A stretch of DNA of 64,000 bases from the NCBI RefSeq assembly GCF_033439725.1, contig NW_026944387.1, positions 3,100,001 to 3,164,000 on the forward strand. Direction: 5' to 3'. The notes under the pieces were generated by a model. The model saw nothing but the letters and a program-made list of their open reading frames with translations, made no database searches and was not told the DNA's origin. Position numbers and translations under genes: made by a program. This document shows positions 48,001 to 61,872 of the stretch, piece after piece; position 1 is the first letter of the stretch; the number at the start of each line of letters is the position of its first letter. This stretch comes from Neurospora tetraspora. Taxonomy: Eukaryota; Ascomycota; Sordariomycetes; Sordariales; Sordariaceae.

Positions 48001-51000
48001 TTCCCGTTGAGTATGCTTAGAAAGAAGATGAGGTTAGCGGCTACCGCGCTTAAATATTCGTCGCGCTATAGTAAACTGATTGTAAAAATCGGATATAGTC
48101 GCCGCGTACCCAAATAATAGTTAACTAAGGCCGGAGGTCCTAGTCTGGAAGTTAGCCAAGCTTATAATTAATAATAATTTAGCCAGAATTAATAACCTAA
48201 TTAACTTCTAAGACCCCTAGTACTATTAAATTAAGGAAGCGGGTATAGTGACTTCTAAGATAATGATAACGACGATAATAGCGATATTTTAATATAAGAT
48301 TATTAGGAAAATGCTAACGATAACGAAGATAAAGATAATAGCGATTAAATTGAATAAAGTAAGCTAGTCCTAATCTATCCGTTAAATAAATATTATAATT
48401 AATTTAGATAAAGGTGCTATCGATTAAGATATTTTACTAGTAGGGGGTGTGGCAAATTTCTATTTTGAGGATTTTAACGACGATTTCCTCCTAATTAGAT
48501 TTGACGAAGACTAATTACGATTTGATTTAAAATACGGCGAATACGAATTTAATTAATAAGAGTTAGAGATAGTCCTATTCGAGGATAATTCTATTAAGGA
48601 TTAGGTTATTAAGTAAGTTTAATTTATTACCCTTAAAGCGGAACCCTATATCGTAGCTATTACCTTATAAATCCTTACTACACCCGGTTATATTATAGAT
48701 AATTCGATTTTAATATACTATTATTATAATGAATACGTCGAAATACTAGATTTCTATATAGAATTTAATTTTTATACTTATATTAAGCGTATAACAATAG
48801 ATAATTATTTAATTATATTGTAGATATTATAAATATTGCGTAGTTACGATAGGAGATTTATACCCGTAATAGAATCGATGTTAAGATAAGTTAATACCCT
48901 TAAAAGTAACGTTAAAAAACGATTACCTCTTTTGGATATACATATAGTTGAAGTACTATTGGAGGTTGTAAAAATAAAGATAGAGTCGGCTAATTATAAA
49001 AGATAAGCGGTATTAAAGAAGGTTTAATAATAATAATAATAGGAATAGTAGTAAAATTTAATATTAGAAAACGAGTTAAATAAAGAGGAGTATGTAAATA
49101 CGGTATTTATACCCCTTTATTTTATAGACCCGAAGTCCTTATTTTAAGCTTTCTTAAATTCCGATATTACTAATAGTATATATAAAGGTATAGTTTATTT
49201 TATTAATAACCTTACGGAGTTGTACTATACTTTATATTAGTTAAGTTTAATATATACAATATCCGGGGAATGTATTTATTTTATATTATATTCTAATCTA
49301 GACGATATTGGTAAAGTTATTTTTCTGTTAGACCTTATATATTTTCGATATAATAATTACCGTATTTATTAATACAGCTTTAAAGACGACGATTTAAATT
49401 ATATATTATATATTGGATGAATGAAGGTAGTGGGGAAGAATTATATTAATATTTATATATACGAAGTTGGGGAGATAATTTTTATTATTAACGAATGTAT
49501 AAATATTAAATAAGTTAAGAAAGTATTTCCGGGCTATAGTATTTATTTATAAATTGGATTGGAAATAAAGTTTTTGCCCAACGAGTTAATTATACGATTC
49601 GATAAGGAATATTATATTCCCTAGTAATATATCGAACGGTTTATACGGGTCGATATCGACTATTTTAATAGCAATATTTTAAACGACCCTAGTCTACCTA
49701 TCAAGCTTAGTAAAAGGATACTAAAATACAATATTAGATTAAAGCTATTGTTAAATAGGTTTTTTATTGTGCGATATATATTCGAAATACTATATTCCGA
49801 CGAGGAATAGAAGGTCTAGATTCTACCCTTAGCATTTACTCTACTAATTAGAATATAGTTCGAAATCGAAATATTTAGCCGTAAGTACTTCGAAGAATAG
49901 GATAGACTATATAACCGGTTTAATATATTAAATTATTTAAAACTTATATTTATTAATAGATTTAGTATTTACCGCAATATATATCGATCTATTATAGGAA
50001 CATACTAATCTCCGGCTAGCCTGCCTTTTGGTAATAGATTTCGGAATGTTAATATTTTCCCTATTATTTTGGATCCCTATATATCAAATTTCGAGTCTAT
50101 TATTGAGGCGATTAGTTGTTTTATACTATTAGATAAGGGTATTATAATAAAAATTAAAGGTCCTCTAATACTAGTATCTATATTTATAATATATTATATT
50201 GGCTATATACCCTAATAAAATAAAGATATTAGTATTATTAGGCCTTCTAATTATAAATTCTATCGGTTTTGTTACGTTGGCCTAGATTATATAGTTGATA
50301 AATAGGATGTTTTAGAAGAATATAATACTATTAATATATAATGGTTTTATTATTAGCATTTATAAATATAATATAAAATAGATTATAATTTTATCATTAA
50401 GAAGGCTAAGAAGAAGTATAATACCTAACAGGGGATTTTTTAAAACCGGCCTACCTTATTCGATTTTATACTAGTATTTGATATTATACGAACCCGCCTA
50501 CTTAATCCCGTATATTCCGAATTTAAAGGTATTATTTAATATACTTACGAAATATTGTTGGACGTATTTTTAATATTAAGGGTTTATATAGAATATAGTA
50601 AAATATTTCGGTTATAATTATTTCCACTTAATTGGGTTATACTAGCGTCCCCGATTTTATATTTGAAAAGTTATAATTTATTAAAGTACGCTAGATAGTT
50701 AATTATAATACCGTTTATATTATAAATATAGTTTCGAAAGGAATATATCGATCTATTTATTTAGGATGTATAGGAAAAGGTACTAGAAATACCGTTTCCC
50801 GGTGATATAGAATAATTATAATACACCGGTTATAATTTAATAAAATATTAATTATTTAGCGCTTTAATACTAGGCTTTAGAATAATCATTTATAGTAATT
50901 CAATACTTATAGATACTCGTAATACCTAATTAGAATATGAAAGGTTAGATTAATATATACTAAATATACGTCGCTAATATAAGAGGATATATAATACTAT

Positions 51001-52038
51001 AATAGAAGCTATCGCCAAAAATCTACGAGCTTAAAAAAATATCAAATTAAACAATCGACCTAGGGTATTTTAACTACCATTAAAGGTATTATCCGGATAG
51101 TTATCAAGGCGGTTATCGAAGTAGTTATCTATAGCCGTAGAAGTAGTAGAAGAAGTTACTATCGAAGTTAATAGTAATAATAAAAATTAATATATAGCTA
51201 ATAACGAAGAATAGTAAATAGAAGAAATAATTGAAGCAGTTAGATTAAAACTACCTAATCGTACTCAACGGTATATTACTAAGACTCTGCGACTAAATAT
51301 ACGTTTAGGAATTTATTATACCTAAATATATAAAGAATATAGCCCTCCTAATTTATTGAATATATTGGCGGAGGAGAAGTATTATAAGTAAATTTATAAA
51401 ATTTATATATATTTATAGTACTTATACCGGCAATTAGGCTTAGTATAGTCTATGCGTATACCTTCAGCCGCCCGCTATACGTAATTTATATATAGCCCGC
51501 CGCGTAAATTTGGCGTATAAAAAGCGGGCTACGTACGACGCGATAATATATTTAGGAACATATATTGATAATTGGCGATAATAGACGACTCATTTAAAAA
51601 GACGGCTGAAAAAACGAACGGTAAGGATATCGAGCGATGGATTTTCAAATACGAGTATATTATTTATATTATTCGATTCATTCTATTTAATTCATTTTCT
51701 CTATCCGACCCTATATTAACCAAATAAATATATACTATAGCTAAAAATATACCCAAGTTATTCGAAGCCTTGCTTAGAAACGAAGATAAACTCCGTTTTA
51801 ATATTGAATTATTGCCATTGGCTAATGAAGATAAAGAATTCGATATACCCGAAGCGGCTAGTAAAATATATATTCAGCTATTAATACTGGGTAGATTGAA
51901 AGAGATAAATAAAATGTACTACCCTATTTACAATTAGCTCTATTGAAACCATAACCCTATTAGAATATTTGTTAAGGAAAAGAAACGATAGCGATTATTA
52001 CTATCAAGTTCGAAGTAAATATTAGATTCGTTTCGTCG
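48000..52038 (+). mobile_element. Degraded Tnp2-like (Plavaka/CACTA-type) DNA transposon, left part
   Basis: Plus-strand reading with many stops shows a long protein, now pseudogenised. Features include an F-E-D-F-x-D-D segment near 48450, a stretch near 50020-50180 matching the SPASLPFG...GP..SNFE.VIEAI layout of fungal Tnp2-like proteins, a CRFC-like segment near 50260 and a D-I-I-x-T-R-x(3)-P/L-x-S-E-F-K-G segment near 50480-50530. This is recalled as typical of large fungal transposase-like proteins of the Plavaka/KDZ kind. The reading frame is cut by B1 at 52039 (target duplication CGTCG) and continues at 60310. Stops come mainly from TGG/CAG/CAA changes typical of RIP. Outer ends not found, so the left limit is approximate. 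Confidence 0.55.
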
Positions 52039-52300
52039 TATCACGGGGCGAGAGGGCACTGTTAGGGGTAGGGTAGAATATACGTTGTTGTACGAAGGAG
52101 AGAAAGGGAAGTGTGCGTGGAGGACTGGCTATATGGGCGAGAGCCCAGTAGACTAGTCCGTGCGCGCGTACGTGAGATTGCACGTAACTAGAATATATGA
52201 CCAATGCGTGAGTGTATAGCTCTGGGCTATAGCACCAGCTCTGGTACAGCATATATATAGTTAGTGCGGTGCAACTACATTATAGGCTAGCCCTATAATA
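52039..52300 (-). repeat. Left (3') LTR of B1
   Basis: 262 bp beginning TATCACGGGGCGAG on the plus strand; same length as its partner and as the LTR of B2. Confidence 0.88.
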
Positions 52301-55300
52301 TTATCCCCCCTTAAAAGAAGTTCGTAGAGTTGAAAAATCTATATACGTATAATAATAGATTTATCCCTTTCTATTATTCTATTATAATCTACAAATTGCG
52401 TCGGGGGTAACTTTCTTAATTATATATCTATTAAACGTCGTACAATCCTTCCGAATACCAAATATAATTTATCCTCTACCTCCTTACTAACTGTTATATT
52501 TATTTCGACTATTGTGATTGAGTCCGGGAGTAGCCTCGTTATATCGATAACCGAGGCGGTTTTTCGTTGGAGGCGGGCGGAATGGTGCTACGGAGGTTCC
52601 GGGGTAGGCCCGGGAGCGGGGGCGGGAATTGGGGAGTTGGGGGCGGTTAGAGAATTGGATGCGAGACGGTGGAGGAGGTACTAGACTTCTAGAGGGACCG
52701 GCTTATCTAGGTTCTTACGGTAGAATTATTATAAGCGATATTTATAATCGATAATATTATTTATAGGCTCCTAGGCTGCGTTCCCGGTCTTCTATTTAAT
52801 ATAATAATATTAATATAAATTACTACCTAATTAGGTATAATCGATAAACTTTTCGAAAGCCTATTCTTCGTATTCCTCCTAATTATCCGTTTGAATTATA
52901 ATGCGACCATTATTTATTTTGATATTTAATAACGTATTTCATTTTGGAAATCCTTTACTGGACTATAATTATACTATAAAAACGTAGAAAATGAGTAAAT
53001 ACTTTATATTAATTAATAGGGCGAGGTGAATAATATAAGATTTAATTCGAACAACTTTGAATAGCCCTTCCCAACGAAGCGAAAGTTTTAAGTGTAGGCG
53101 GCCGTTGGCGAGGTTTATTATATTTAGTAAAACTATATCGCCAGGGTAGTACTTAGGGGAGTTGATATATTTTTTATTAGTATTATCCTTGTATCGTTCT
53201 TAAGTACGATGGATCTATTAAACTACGAAATCCTAAATCTTCTAGAAGCGGTCCGCTAATTTAAACGCTTTACAAGATTCTTTTAATCAAATTGGTAATA
53301 AATCGAGGGGGGGTAGCGTACGAAGCTCGGTACTTATCTGGGGGTAATAACCGCAGTTAGTGAAAAAGGGGGAGGCGTTTATTAATAACGATATAGTATT
53401 ATTACTAACGAACGCTACAATTATTAATTATTTTACTTAATTTATTTATACCTAGTCGATATAAAGTTGTAGGAATTATTTTATTTCCGTATTAATCCTT
53501 TTAGTTTAAGCGTTAGTCTAGGGGTGGAAGGTGGAAATTAATTTATAAATAATAGATAGTCTCTTATGGAGGGTAAATTAAAAACGTAATACGAATTGGG
53601 TATTCCTATTAGATAGGACGCTATTTAATAGACTATAAATCGAATACATATAGTCGATAAACGGTCTACGAATTCCTTTGCTTTTAGGGTTATAGTCGGG
53701 ATATAATATTGTATTTTAATTAAGTAGTTAATGATAGTAGCGATATATTTAAAGGTTTAGTTAAAGTAAGTGCTTTTTAGTAGTGGGGTAATATAATCGA
53801 TTATAATATCCTTCTATGGTGTTAAGAATACGGTTACGTGTTTAAAATAATTAATGGAGCCCCGCTTTACTAATTTAATCTTTATATATAAGAGATAGCC
53901 TTTATAGAAGATTTTTATATTATTATATATATTTTCTTAATAGAATTCTCGTTATAGGAATTTGTAAGTAGCGTTGCGGTTAAAGTAGCCTATATTTAGG
54001 GAATTATATTAGTAATTAATTAGTTAGAATTAGAATTTCTCATTATAAAGGTCGATAATAAATTTATTCCACTATTTCGTAATATTATTAATAACGTAAT
54101 ATTCTAAGAAAGTATAATAGAAGATTTTCCTAACTATTAACGGCTATTAGCGCTTTATTTCGTTTATTAAGTAAGAGATTAGTTCTTATAGGAAAACGGA
54201 AGTTTTATAGTTTGCCCGGATTAAATTATTAATTAATTTATTATTGAGGTCGTCTATACTTGGTAAATAAAGGGAGAAGTTGGCCGCGGGGTCTTCGAAA
54301 TAATTATATTTAAATTATAAGGGGTTTAATAGAGCCCGTTTGCGTATTATGAATTTATTATTTTTTACGTTGTTGGAGTAATCGTTTAATTTATAGTTTA
54401 GTTGCGTTTGGGCGGAAATTTTTAGAGTTCGGTATATAGTAAATTACAAAGTTGAAATGGGATAAGAATTGGGATTATTGTATATAGTGTTAGGTAAATT
54501 ATTTAGTAGTTGTAAAAGTCTATCGATTTTTATAATCCGTTAGGATATTGAAAGGTTATTAAGCCTCTTCAAATTCTAGTTTCTATTCTTCTAACGCTTT
54601 AATAATAGCGAGTAATTCTTTATTATAAACGTTATAATTATATTTTTAGGACGTATATTTTATTAAAAAGTAGGCTATTAAGTAGAGGACTTCATTGTTA
54701 TTATATTGGGACAGGGTGCTTCCTATAGCCTAATTGGAAGTATTTATTTCTACGACCGTCTTTTTGGTCTAATTATAAATTTTAAGTATAGGTCCTTCTA
54801 TAAAAACTTTCTTCAATACTTTAAAAGATTGTTAATAGGCGTCGTTCTAAGTCTACGTAGTATTTTCTTAGTAAATTCGGAAAAATAAGGTCGCTATAGT
54901 CGAGAAATCCTTCATAAAACGCTTATAAAAGTTCGTGAAGGTTAAAAAGGATTATAGGGATTTTTAAAATTCTAGAACTATTTATTCGGTAATAATATTT
55001 ATTTTCTTTAAGTCGATTTCGATATTCCCCGGGGTAATAATTAGTCCCAAATATTTCGTACGTATTGGATAGAATTTGTATTTATCGATATTAATACTAA
55101 GGCCCGCTTTAGCCAATCGGTCGAAAACGTCGTTAATATAGTGCTTATAGTCCCGTACATTATTGGAGTAAATGAGGATATTATTAAAGTAGGTAATTGC
55201 GTAAACGTTAAGGATATTATAGAGGATATTATTAATATAATTTTAGAAAGCCCCTAGGGTGCTTTATACATTAAATAGTATTATTAGAGATTTAAATAGG

Positions 55301-58300
55301 TTAAACCGTATAATAAAAGCGGTTACTTATTTATAGCTTTATTTAATGCGAATGTAGTTAAAAGCTGTAATTATATTAAATTTAATAAAAATCTTTATAT
55401 AGCAAATTATATTAAAGGTCTCTTTAGTTAATAATAAAGGGTAACGGAATTTAAAAATTATATTATTAATACTTTTATAATTAATATATATGCGTATTCC
55501 GCTGCTTAATTTTTTAATAAATAAAACTAGTGCCAATACTTCGGATTAGGAAGGCCTAATAAACTTCTTCTTAAGGTTATTATTAATCTATTTTTAATAA
55601 CGCTAAATTCGTCGCAATTAAAAGCGTAATTACGAGAAGCGGGCGGCGTAGTTCCCGGGCGGAATTCGAATTTGAAATCGTAAAATCGAATAGGGGGAAG
55701 GATTTTAACACCTTCTTATCTAAATATATTAATGTAGTACTAGTACTATTTAAGGAGTTTAATTTAAATTTAAGCGTTGGTTTTGGGAAGTTTATTAATT
55801 TTTTGGTGAAATCTAGTAATATCCTCCGATATAATTTTAAGTATAACTAAAAACGTTATTAATTATAAAGTAATTATTAATAACTTTTTCGTAGCGGGGA
55901 AAATCTTCCTCCTTATTAGTAAGGTAAATAGAATTAGCTACCTTTATTATACGGAGCGTATCCTTATCTCCCTTACTAATTAGGGCATCGATCTATTAAT
56001 AGAAATAATTATTAAAGAAACGTTTATATTTCTAACCTTTCCTTCCTAATATTTCCTTAATTATATCCTTTATTAGACCGTTATTAATATTTCCAAAATT
56101 TAAAGCTCCTCCCTCCTCCTCTACTTTATCCTCCTTAACCATTCTCTTAATATCCTCCTCTATATTGGTTTATATTGTATAAATAATTTACAATTTATAT
56201 TTTTCGGCTAGCTAATTGAAATTTAATATAAATAACTTTTTAATATTATTAGGGTTAATAAGACCCTTAGGGATATTATAGAACTTAACTAGTATATAAT
56301 AATTAATATTATTAGTACGGACTCTTCTAATTACCCGATAAAGAATTAGGGAAATGGAGGGGCCGGTCTAAAATAATATAGCGGCGAATATAAGTATTTA
56401 ATTTAAGCCGTTAAGGGTCTTACTAATAAGTATAATTCCTAAGTAATTAGTAACCTAACTTTTAAAACGGTTGAACTATTAACGAACGGCTTTCTTCATA
56501 ATTACGGAAATAAAAAGACGGCGTATAAATTCCTATTATAATAATAATTCCGGTTCCCCCTCGTCGTGGACCTCCTTATAAGAAGACTTCTTATATATAG
56601 GACGTATACTAGCTACCTTAATAAAAAAACGCGTACCGTTTAACTAGCGGGGTATAACGAAGGTAAATTAAAATTCTATAAGGGAAGTAGCCGTACTATT
56701 CGCAAGCGGGGCCGAAGCGGAGGGAGTCGCTAGGCTAATTAATACCGGGAGCGTAATAAATTAACTAGGGATAGCCTAAAATAATAAGGTTGTTCTCTAC
56801 TAAATTGTAAATAAATAAGTCAATTACTTCGTAATAAACGCCTACTTATATTATTAATTTAGAAAAGTAGGTGATATTATTTCTAACATAGCCGTTAGAG
56901 AGATAAAGGAATTTAGGGGCTATTAATTTAAAATAAGGGAATTAATAACAATAAATAAAGCGCCGGTCGATAAAATTAAGGGCGGTATAGCCGGTATTAA
57001 TAAGGGTAAAATAATATAGTTTATATAGTTTATAAGAGAAGTAGATAGAACAATTTAATAAATTAGGGTATTTATAACGGCTATTTATTAAAAATCCATT
57101 TATTTTAATAATATCTAGCTATATAGGGATAGGCCCTTATCTTTTTCCTCCTTATCTTATAGATTAGTACTTCCAAGCGCAATTTAGTTAGGAAGTTAAA
57201 TATTTCCTTAATTATAAACGGAACCGTTTTCGTTACTTATAACGAGACCGATAAAATCGGGCTAGTATACGGGGATTAGGTAATAATAACCGCCGGGGCC
57301 GGGGGATACTAGGAGTTAGAGCGCCTATTAATATACTTATAAGAAGGGTAGCGCTTATAATATTAATTTAATAGCCGCCGCTATTATAGGGGCGCTATTG
57401 GCCATAACTATATTAACCCTAAGTAGACTATTAACCACCGTTACTATTACTATTATTATTATTGTTATTACTTTTCTTATTCTTATTCTTTTTATTACGG
57501 TTAAAAAATTTAACCTCCTTCTTAAAGTTAATATAAGAGCGGTATTCGGCCGAAAAAGAACCTTTCTTACTATAGTAAATATATGTTCCGTTCTTTATAC
57601 GGAATTTAAAAACTTCGTTATTAATTATACGAGACAATTAAATATTAGAAGGGGATATAGCATTAAAATTTATAGCGTTACCGCCTTAATTAGTATTAAC
57701 TTTAGGAATAGAAGCGTCAATACTTATAGTAGAAGTACCGGTCTTATAAAAGGGGTTAATATTCTTCTCGCCCCAATTTCTATCTTTAAAATTCTTAACT
57801 AAATTACGGGCCTTAATAAACTACTCTTTATATTTATTATCAATAAACTAATCGTTCTGATAAGCGAAGGTAGTACGGATATATTCGCTAATTTTCTAAT
57901 AAAAATAATAAACCTTTATACTATTATCGAAATTATAACCATCAATAAGGAAGGTGAACGTTTCCTCGAAATTTTACTACTTTATTCCTTTAATTATTTT
58001 TAACTCTTCTAATTCGCAATATAAATAAATATATAACGACGTCGACGTTATTATATTTCTTATTAAGCTCATCGAATAGTTCGAGGGCCATAATCTATTT
58101 AGTAGGCTCGTTAGTAAGGATTTCATTAAACTCGGTTTCGATAACCTCAAAGGGAGGGCCCTTAATAGAGCGGGCGATTAATAAGAATTTCATACGTTCA
58201 ATAATAAAAATCTTCAACTTATTAATCCAAGTAAATTTAATACGGAAGCGCCAAATATAATATTTAATAATACGCTCAATAGAAGTACCTTGACTATCGA

Positions 58301-59337
58301 AAGCGGGAAATATAATAATATACAATACAAATTTATAACCGCTATCGTCGTTAAAAATTATTATTTCGGAATCTTCGGGGTCTTCGTCGTTACTAGAATC
58401 TTCAAAGGGCGGAATAACGGATTCGGGGACAGGCTCGGCCTTAAAAACGGCGATAAAACATTAACGAAAGTCGTTAATATATTTTAAATCCTTATTACAC
58501 TACTTTTTATACGCTTTTTTAAAATTAGCGCGGAAGTCGGCGTATTCTTACTTTAAGGCGATAATATTATTCTTAAGCGTACTAATAATACCGGAGTAAA
58601 TATTACAAATAGTCTTAGATTCGTCGGCGTAGCTATTACGAAAATTATTAATAACTTTATTATAATTTTTAATTACTTCCTACGCGTAAAGGAGGATTTA
58701 AATTTAAATTATAGTAATATTATTATTATAACGCTTAATATTAAATAGCGCAATAGCGAACTTGGCTTCGGAAATTTCGAACTCCTCCTATGCCTCTTAT
58801 ATTTAAATACGGGCGGCAACAATATCGTTATAAAAGAGGCAATCGAAGGCCCGGAAAATTATTTAAAAAATAGGAAATTAAATAAAGCTAAACGCATATT
58901 CAATAGCGATATCGACTTGAACCGCTTAATTATTAAAGGATTCGAGGGCCTAAATAATATTAAAGTAATACTTTTGATTAGCCGGGTCTAGAGTAGCGAA
59001 GGCGCCGACTATAATAATAGTAAAAAAAATATTAAATATTAAGGGAGTATATAAAACGATATCGGATATTAATCGTTAAATTAACGCACCAAGTAAGTAG
59101 AAGGGAAAAGAAAATACAAATTATTAAATAGCGATATTCGGCTTAGTAATTACCTAATTCGAAGCCGAAAATTATATTACAGGGTTTTAATCGCTCTAAT
59201 CTCGAATCGGTAATACTAAATCAACGACATTACAACAATTAGAAATTAATTAATTATAATCGTTCTTCCCTTGAGTAAGCGCGCGTAGTATAATAATAAA
59301 GTAACATCGTCTTCCGGGGCGCCGGCAGAATTGACTA

Positions 59338-60036
59338 AAGCGCAGCTGTTATTCAAGTCTAGGTAAGTATCTCAATCATTAACGCCAAAATTTGGCGTTC
59401 TACTTTGAATGCTTAGTTATATCCCAATCATCAACGCTTAGTTATATCCCAATCATCAACGCCAAAATTTGGCGGTCTACTTTAAATGTTTAATCATATC
59501 TCAATCATCAACGCTTAGTTATATCCCAATCATTAACGCCAAAGTTTGGTGGCGTACTCTTAACGGTTAATTATATCCTAATCTCTAGCTTTAAAGTTTT
59601 GCAATACTTCCAATGCTTTCAATATTTCTAATGCTTCCAATGCTTCCAATCCTCCCAATGCTTCCTATCATTTCAAAGTTTCTATTTCGTTTTCTTCTTT
59701 CTTACCAGGGGGCTGCGCCCCCCGGGACCCCCCCCCCCCCTTTTTTGCCTGCGGCGCTCAAACTTGCGGTGCCAAGACCAGGGGGACACCCCCCTGGACC
59801 CCCCGTGGTGTGCACGGACTGCAAAATTCTGACCAATACAAGGTACGGATTCATTCAAAATCCAACCAATCCAAGAACGCACTCTACAAAATAATAGGCA
59901 GCGGACCAATCACAGCACGAAGAACTTACAGGGGTGTTTGACAGGGGTCTGCCCCCATTAGAAAGAAGCTCCGCCATATGCTCGCTCACTTCGTGTTAAA
60001 ACACTTCTTTCCCTAGACCATATAACAGCTGCGCTT
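59338..60036. mobile_element. Non-autonomous inverted-repeat element inside B1
   Basis: The ends AAGCGCAGCTGTTAT (59338 on) and its inverse (ending 60036) are perfect over 15 bp; after a small spacer difference a further GTCTAGG matches, so the inverted ends span about 25 bp. Base composition is near normal, unlike B1. Inside, 59395-59580 holds a tandem array with the near-palindrome CGCCAAAATTTGGCG and TTAGTTATATCCCAATCATC units. At 59625-59660 are ATGCTTCCA repeats, and at 59705-59800 C- and G-rich hairpins with a run of about 14 C. No target duplication was settled. Confidence 0.65.
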
Positions 60037-60047
60037 CAATAATAAAT

Positions 60048-60309
60048 CATTACGGGGCGAGAGGGTACTACTGGGGGTAAGGTAAAATATATATTATTGT
60101 ACGAAGGAGAGAAAGGGAAGTATTCGCAGAGGATTGGCTATATGGGCGAGAGCCTAGTAGACTAGTCCGTGCGCGCGTACGTAAGATTACACGTAACTAG
60201 AACATGTGACCAGTGCGTGAGTACATAGCTCTGGGCCATGGTACCAACTCTGGCATAGCACATATATAGTCAGTACAATGCAACCACATCACAGGCTAGC
60301 CCTATGATA
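60048..60309 (-). repeat. Right (5') LTR of B1
   Basis: 262 bp; the outer end GGCTAGCCCTATGATA is nearly free of RIP and the inner end is mutated. Followed by CGTCG. Confidence 0.88.
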
Positions 60310-61780
60310 CGTCGTTTACTTTATAAAACCTACGAATATAATTACGATAGTAAGCCGGGTGCGATATTTAAATAGGGTATTATACAATATAGCAAATATA
60401 TGATATTTCCAAATAAGTTAAATAATTGGACAGTTTAATACTTTCTCCCCTTATTTACTATTTTACCCCTTTGCTTATAATTACCCCTTATCTACTACCC
60501 CGAAATCCCGAGCCTACCGAAACGTATACGAGTGCGAGTTGTTAGGGATATATATTATAGTAATACCCGTATATATTATTATTGCAAGCTCCTTCTATAT
60601 ATAAATTTAAATACGCCATTAGATATACGTCAGATATTAATAGTACTATAAATACGCATATATTATTTATATGATTACACTTTTCCGTTCTATATATATA
60701 TTACCCCCTTACCTAAGCCATTATATAAGCATATAAACATGGATATATGGCCTTGAGACTCTGGGGGTCAATAAACGGTATTTATAAGGATTTTAGGTAG
60801 CCAAATATGATGGTAATTACCGGATTTGGCAGTCGTAATGCTAAACGCGCGGCCTTAAGATTGGTTTTAGCGGTATTGACGGTATTACAATTAGATTATA
60901 ATAGTCTAACGATAGTATTAACAATTCTATACGTTTTTAATATAGTATCGTACAATTTACGCCCTAAATATCTTAATAATATATTGATAATACTATCAAA
61001 TTATTTCGAAGCCGTATAGCCGCGCTGTCGATTTATATAAGTATAAAGAATTATAGGTATATTTAGATAAAATCTAACCTTAATTTTAGGTGATAGAATT
61101 TTCGATATTTTTATACTTTTTTAAATGTATCTTTGTTTAACTATAATATTATATAGTGAATCGATAATAATTAATATATCCCCTTCTAATATATTAAATA
61201 TAAAAATAAGTATATTTGTATATGTAGGCGCTATTTAATAAAAATAATTCTAAATTATTGAGTTAGGCGGTAGAAGTTTATAGTTATGATATTTTATTAT
61301 CGTTATACTTTTCGGTATCTTATATAGTTATATTATATATTATTTATTATTATACGAAGTCTAAATATTAACCCCTGAATTTTATAAGACGCTTCGGCGT
61401 TATAAATTTAACGTGGGCGATTATATTCGGTATTAAAATAACTAGGATAATAATTTTGATACTAATTTTGTACGTATTAATTATATCTTCGTCTATAAAT
61501 AAAAATTAATAGGCGAATGTAAAATCTTCCTTATATTAATTAAAGTTTAGTTTTTACTTTATATAAAGTATATTACCTTTGACTTTATATATATCGAAAA
61601 TACCGGCGAATTATTAATCATCGGCCTTTTAGTAGTCCTTTTTAATAGGATTTATATCGTCGATATTTCGAGGTTTTACGAGTGTAGGAGGAATTATAGC
61701 CTAACGTGGGTGTAGGTAAATTTCAATATTATTTGGCTATAGCCGAATAATTATAAGTATTTAAATATTAATTAATATAT
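60310..61780 (+). mobile_element. Tnp2-like DNA transposon, right part after B1
   Basis: The degraded plus-strand reading resumes after the CGTCG duplication. Near 61380-61500 it has a Y-K-F-N-V-G-D-Y-I segment followed by R-I-N-Y-I-F-V, and near 61560-61700 a segment resembling the C-terminal part of the same fungal Tnp2-like proteins. The right end is not defined; an SINE-like copy starts at 61873. Many stops, pseudogenised by RIP. Confidence 0.5.
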
Positions 61781-61872
61781 TAGTTAATATATTTATTATT
61801 AATATCCATTAGTATCTAATTAATATAGTTATTTGTAACCGGGAATTAAGAATATAAATATTAATATATATA

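Larger units (their letters stand above)
52039..60309 (-). mobile_element. Full-length Gypsy-like LTR retrotransposon B1 (broken), nested in the Tnp2-like element
   Basis: Paired 262-bp LTRs at 52039-52300 and 60048-60309 are flanked by CGTCG (52034-52038 and 60310-60314). A polypurine tract lies just right of the left LTR in minus orientation. On the minus strand come a gag-like region (about 59.2-57.4 kb, with a Cys-knuckle-like spot near 57.6 kb), a reverse transcriptase (about 55.75-55.34 kb, with Gypsy-type K-L-S-S-G-I and Y-P-L segments) and an integrase region (about 54.3-53.0 kb). 8.27 kb including a 0.7-kb later insert. Broken by RIP with many breaks. Confidence 0.85.

Noticed and set aside
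59613-59894. Plus-strand frame over ATGCTTCCA repeats and C-rich DNA
   Set aside because: Simple-sequence and hairpin DNA inside a non-autonomous element.
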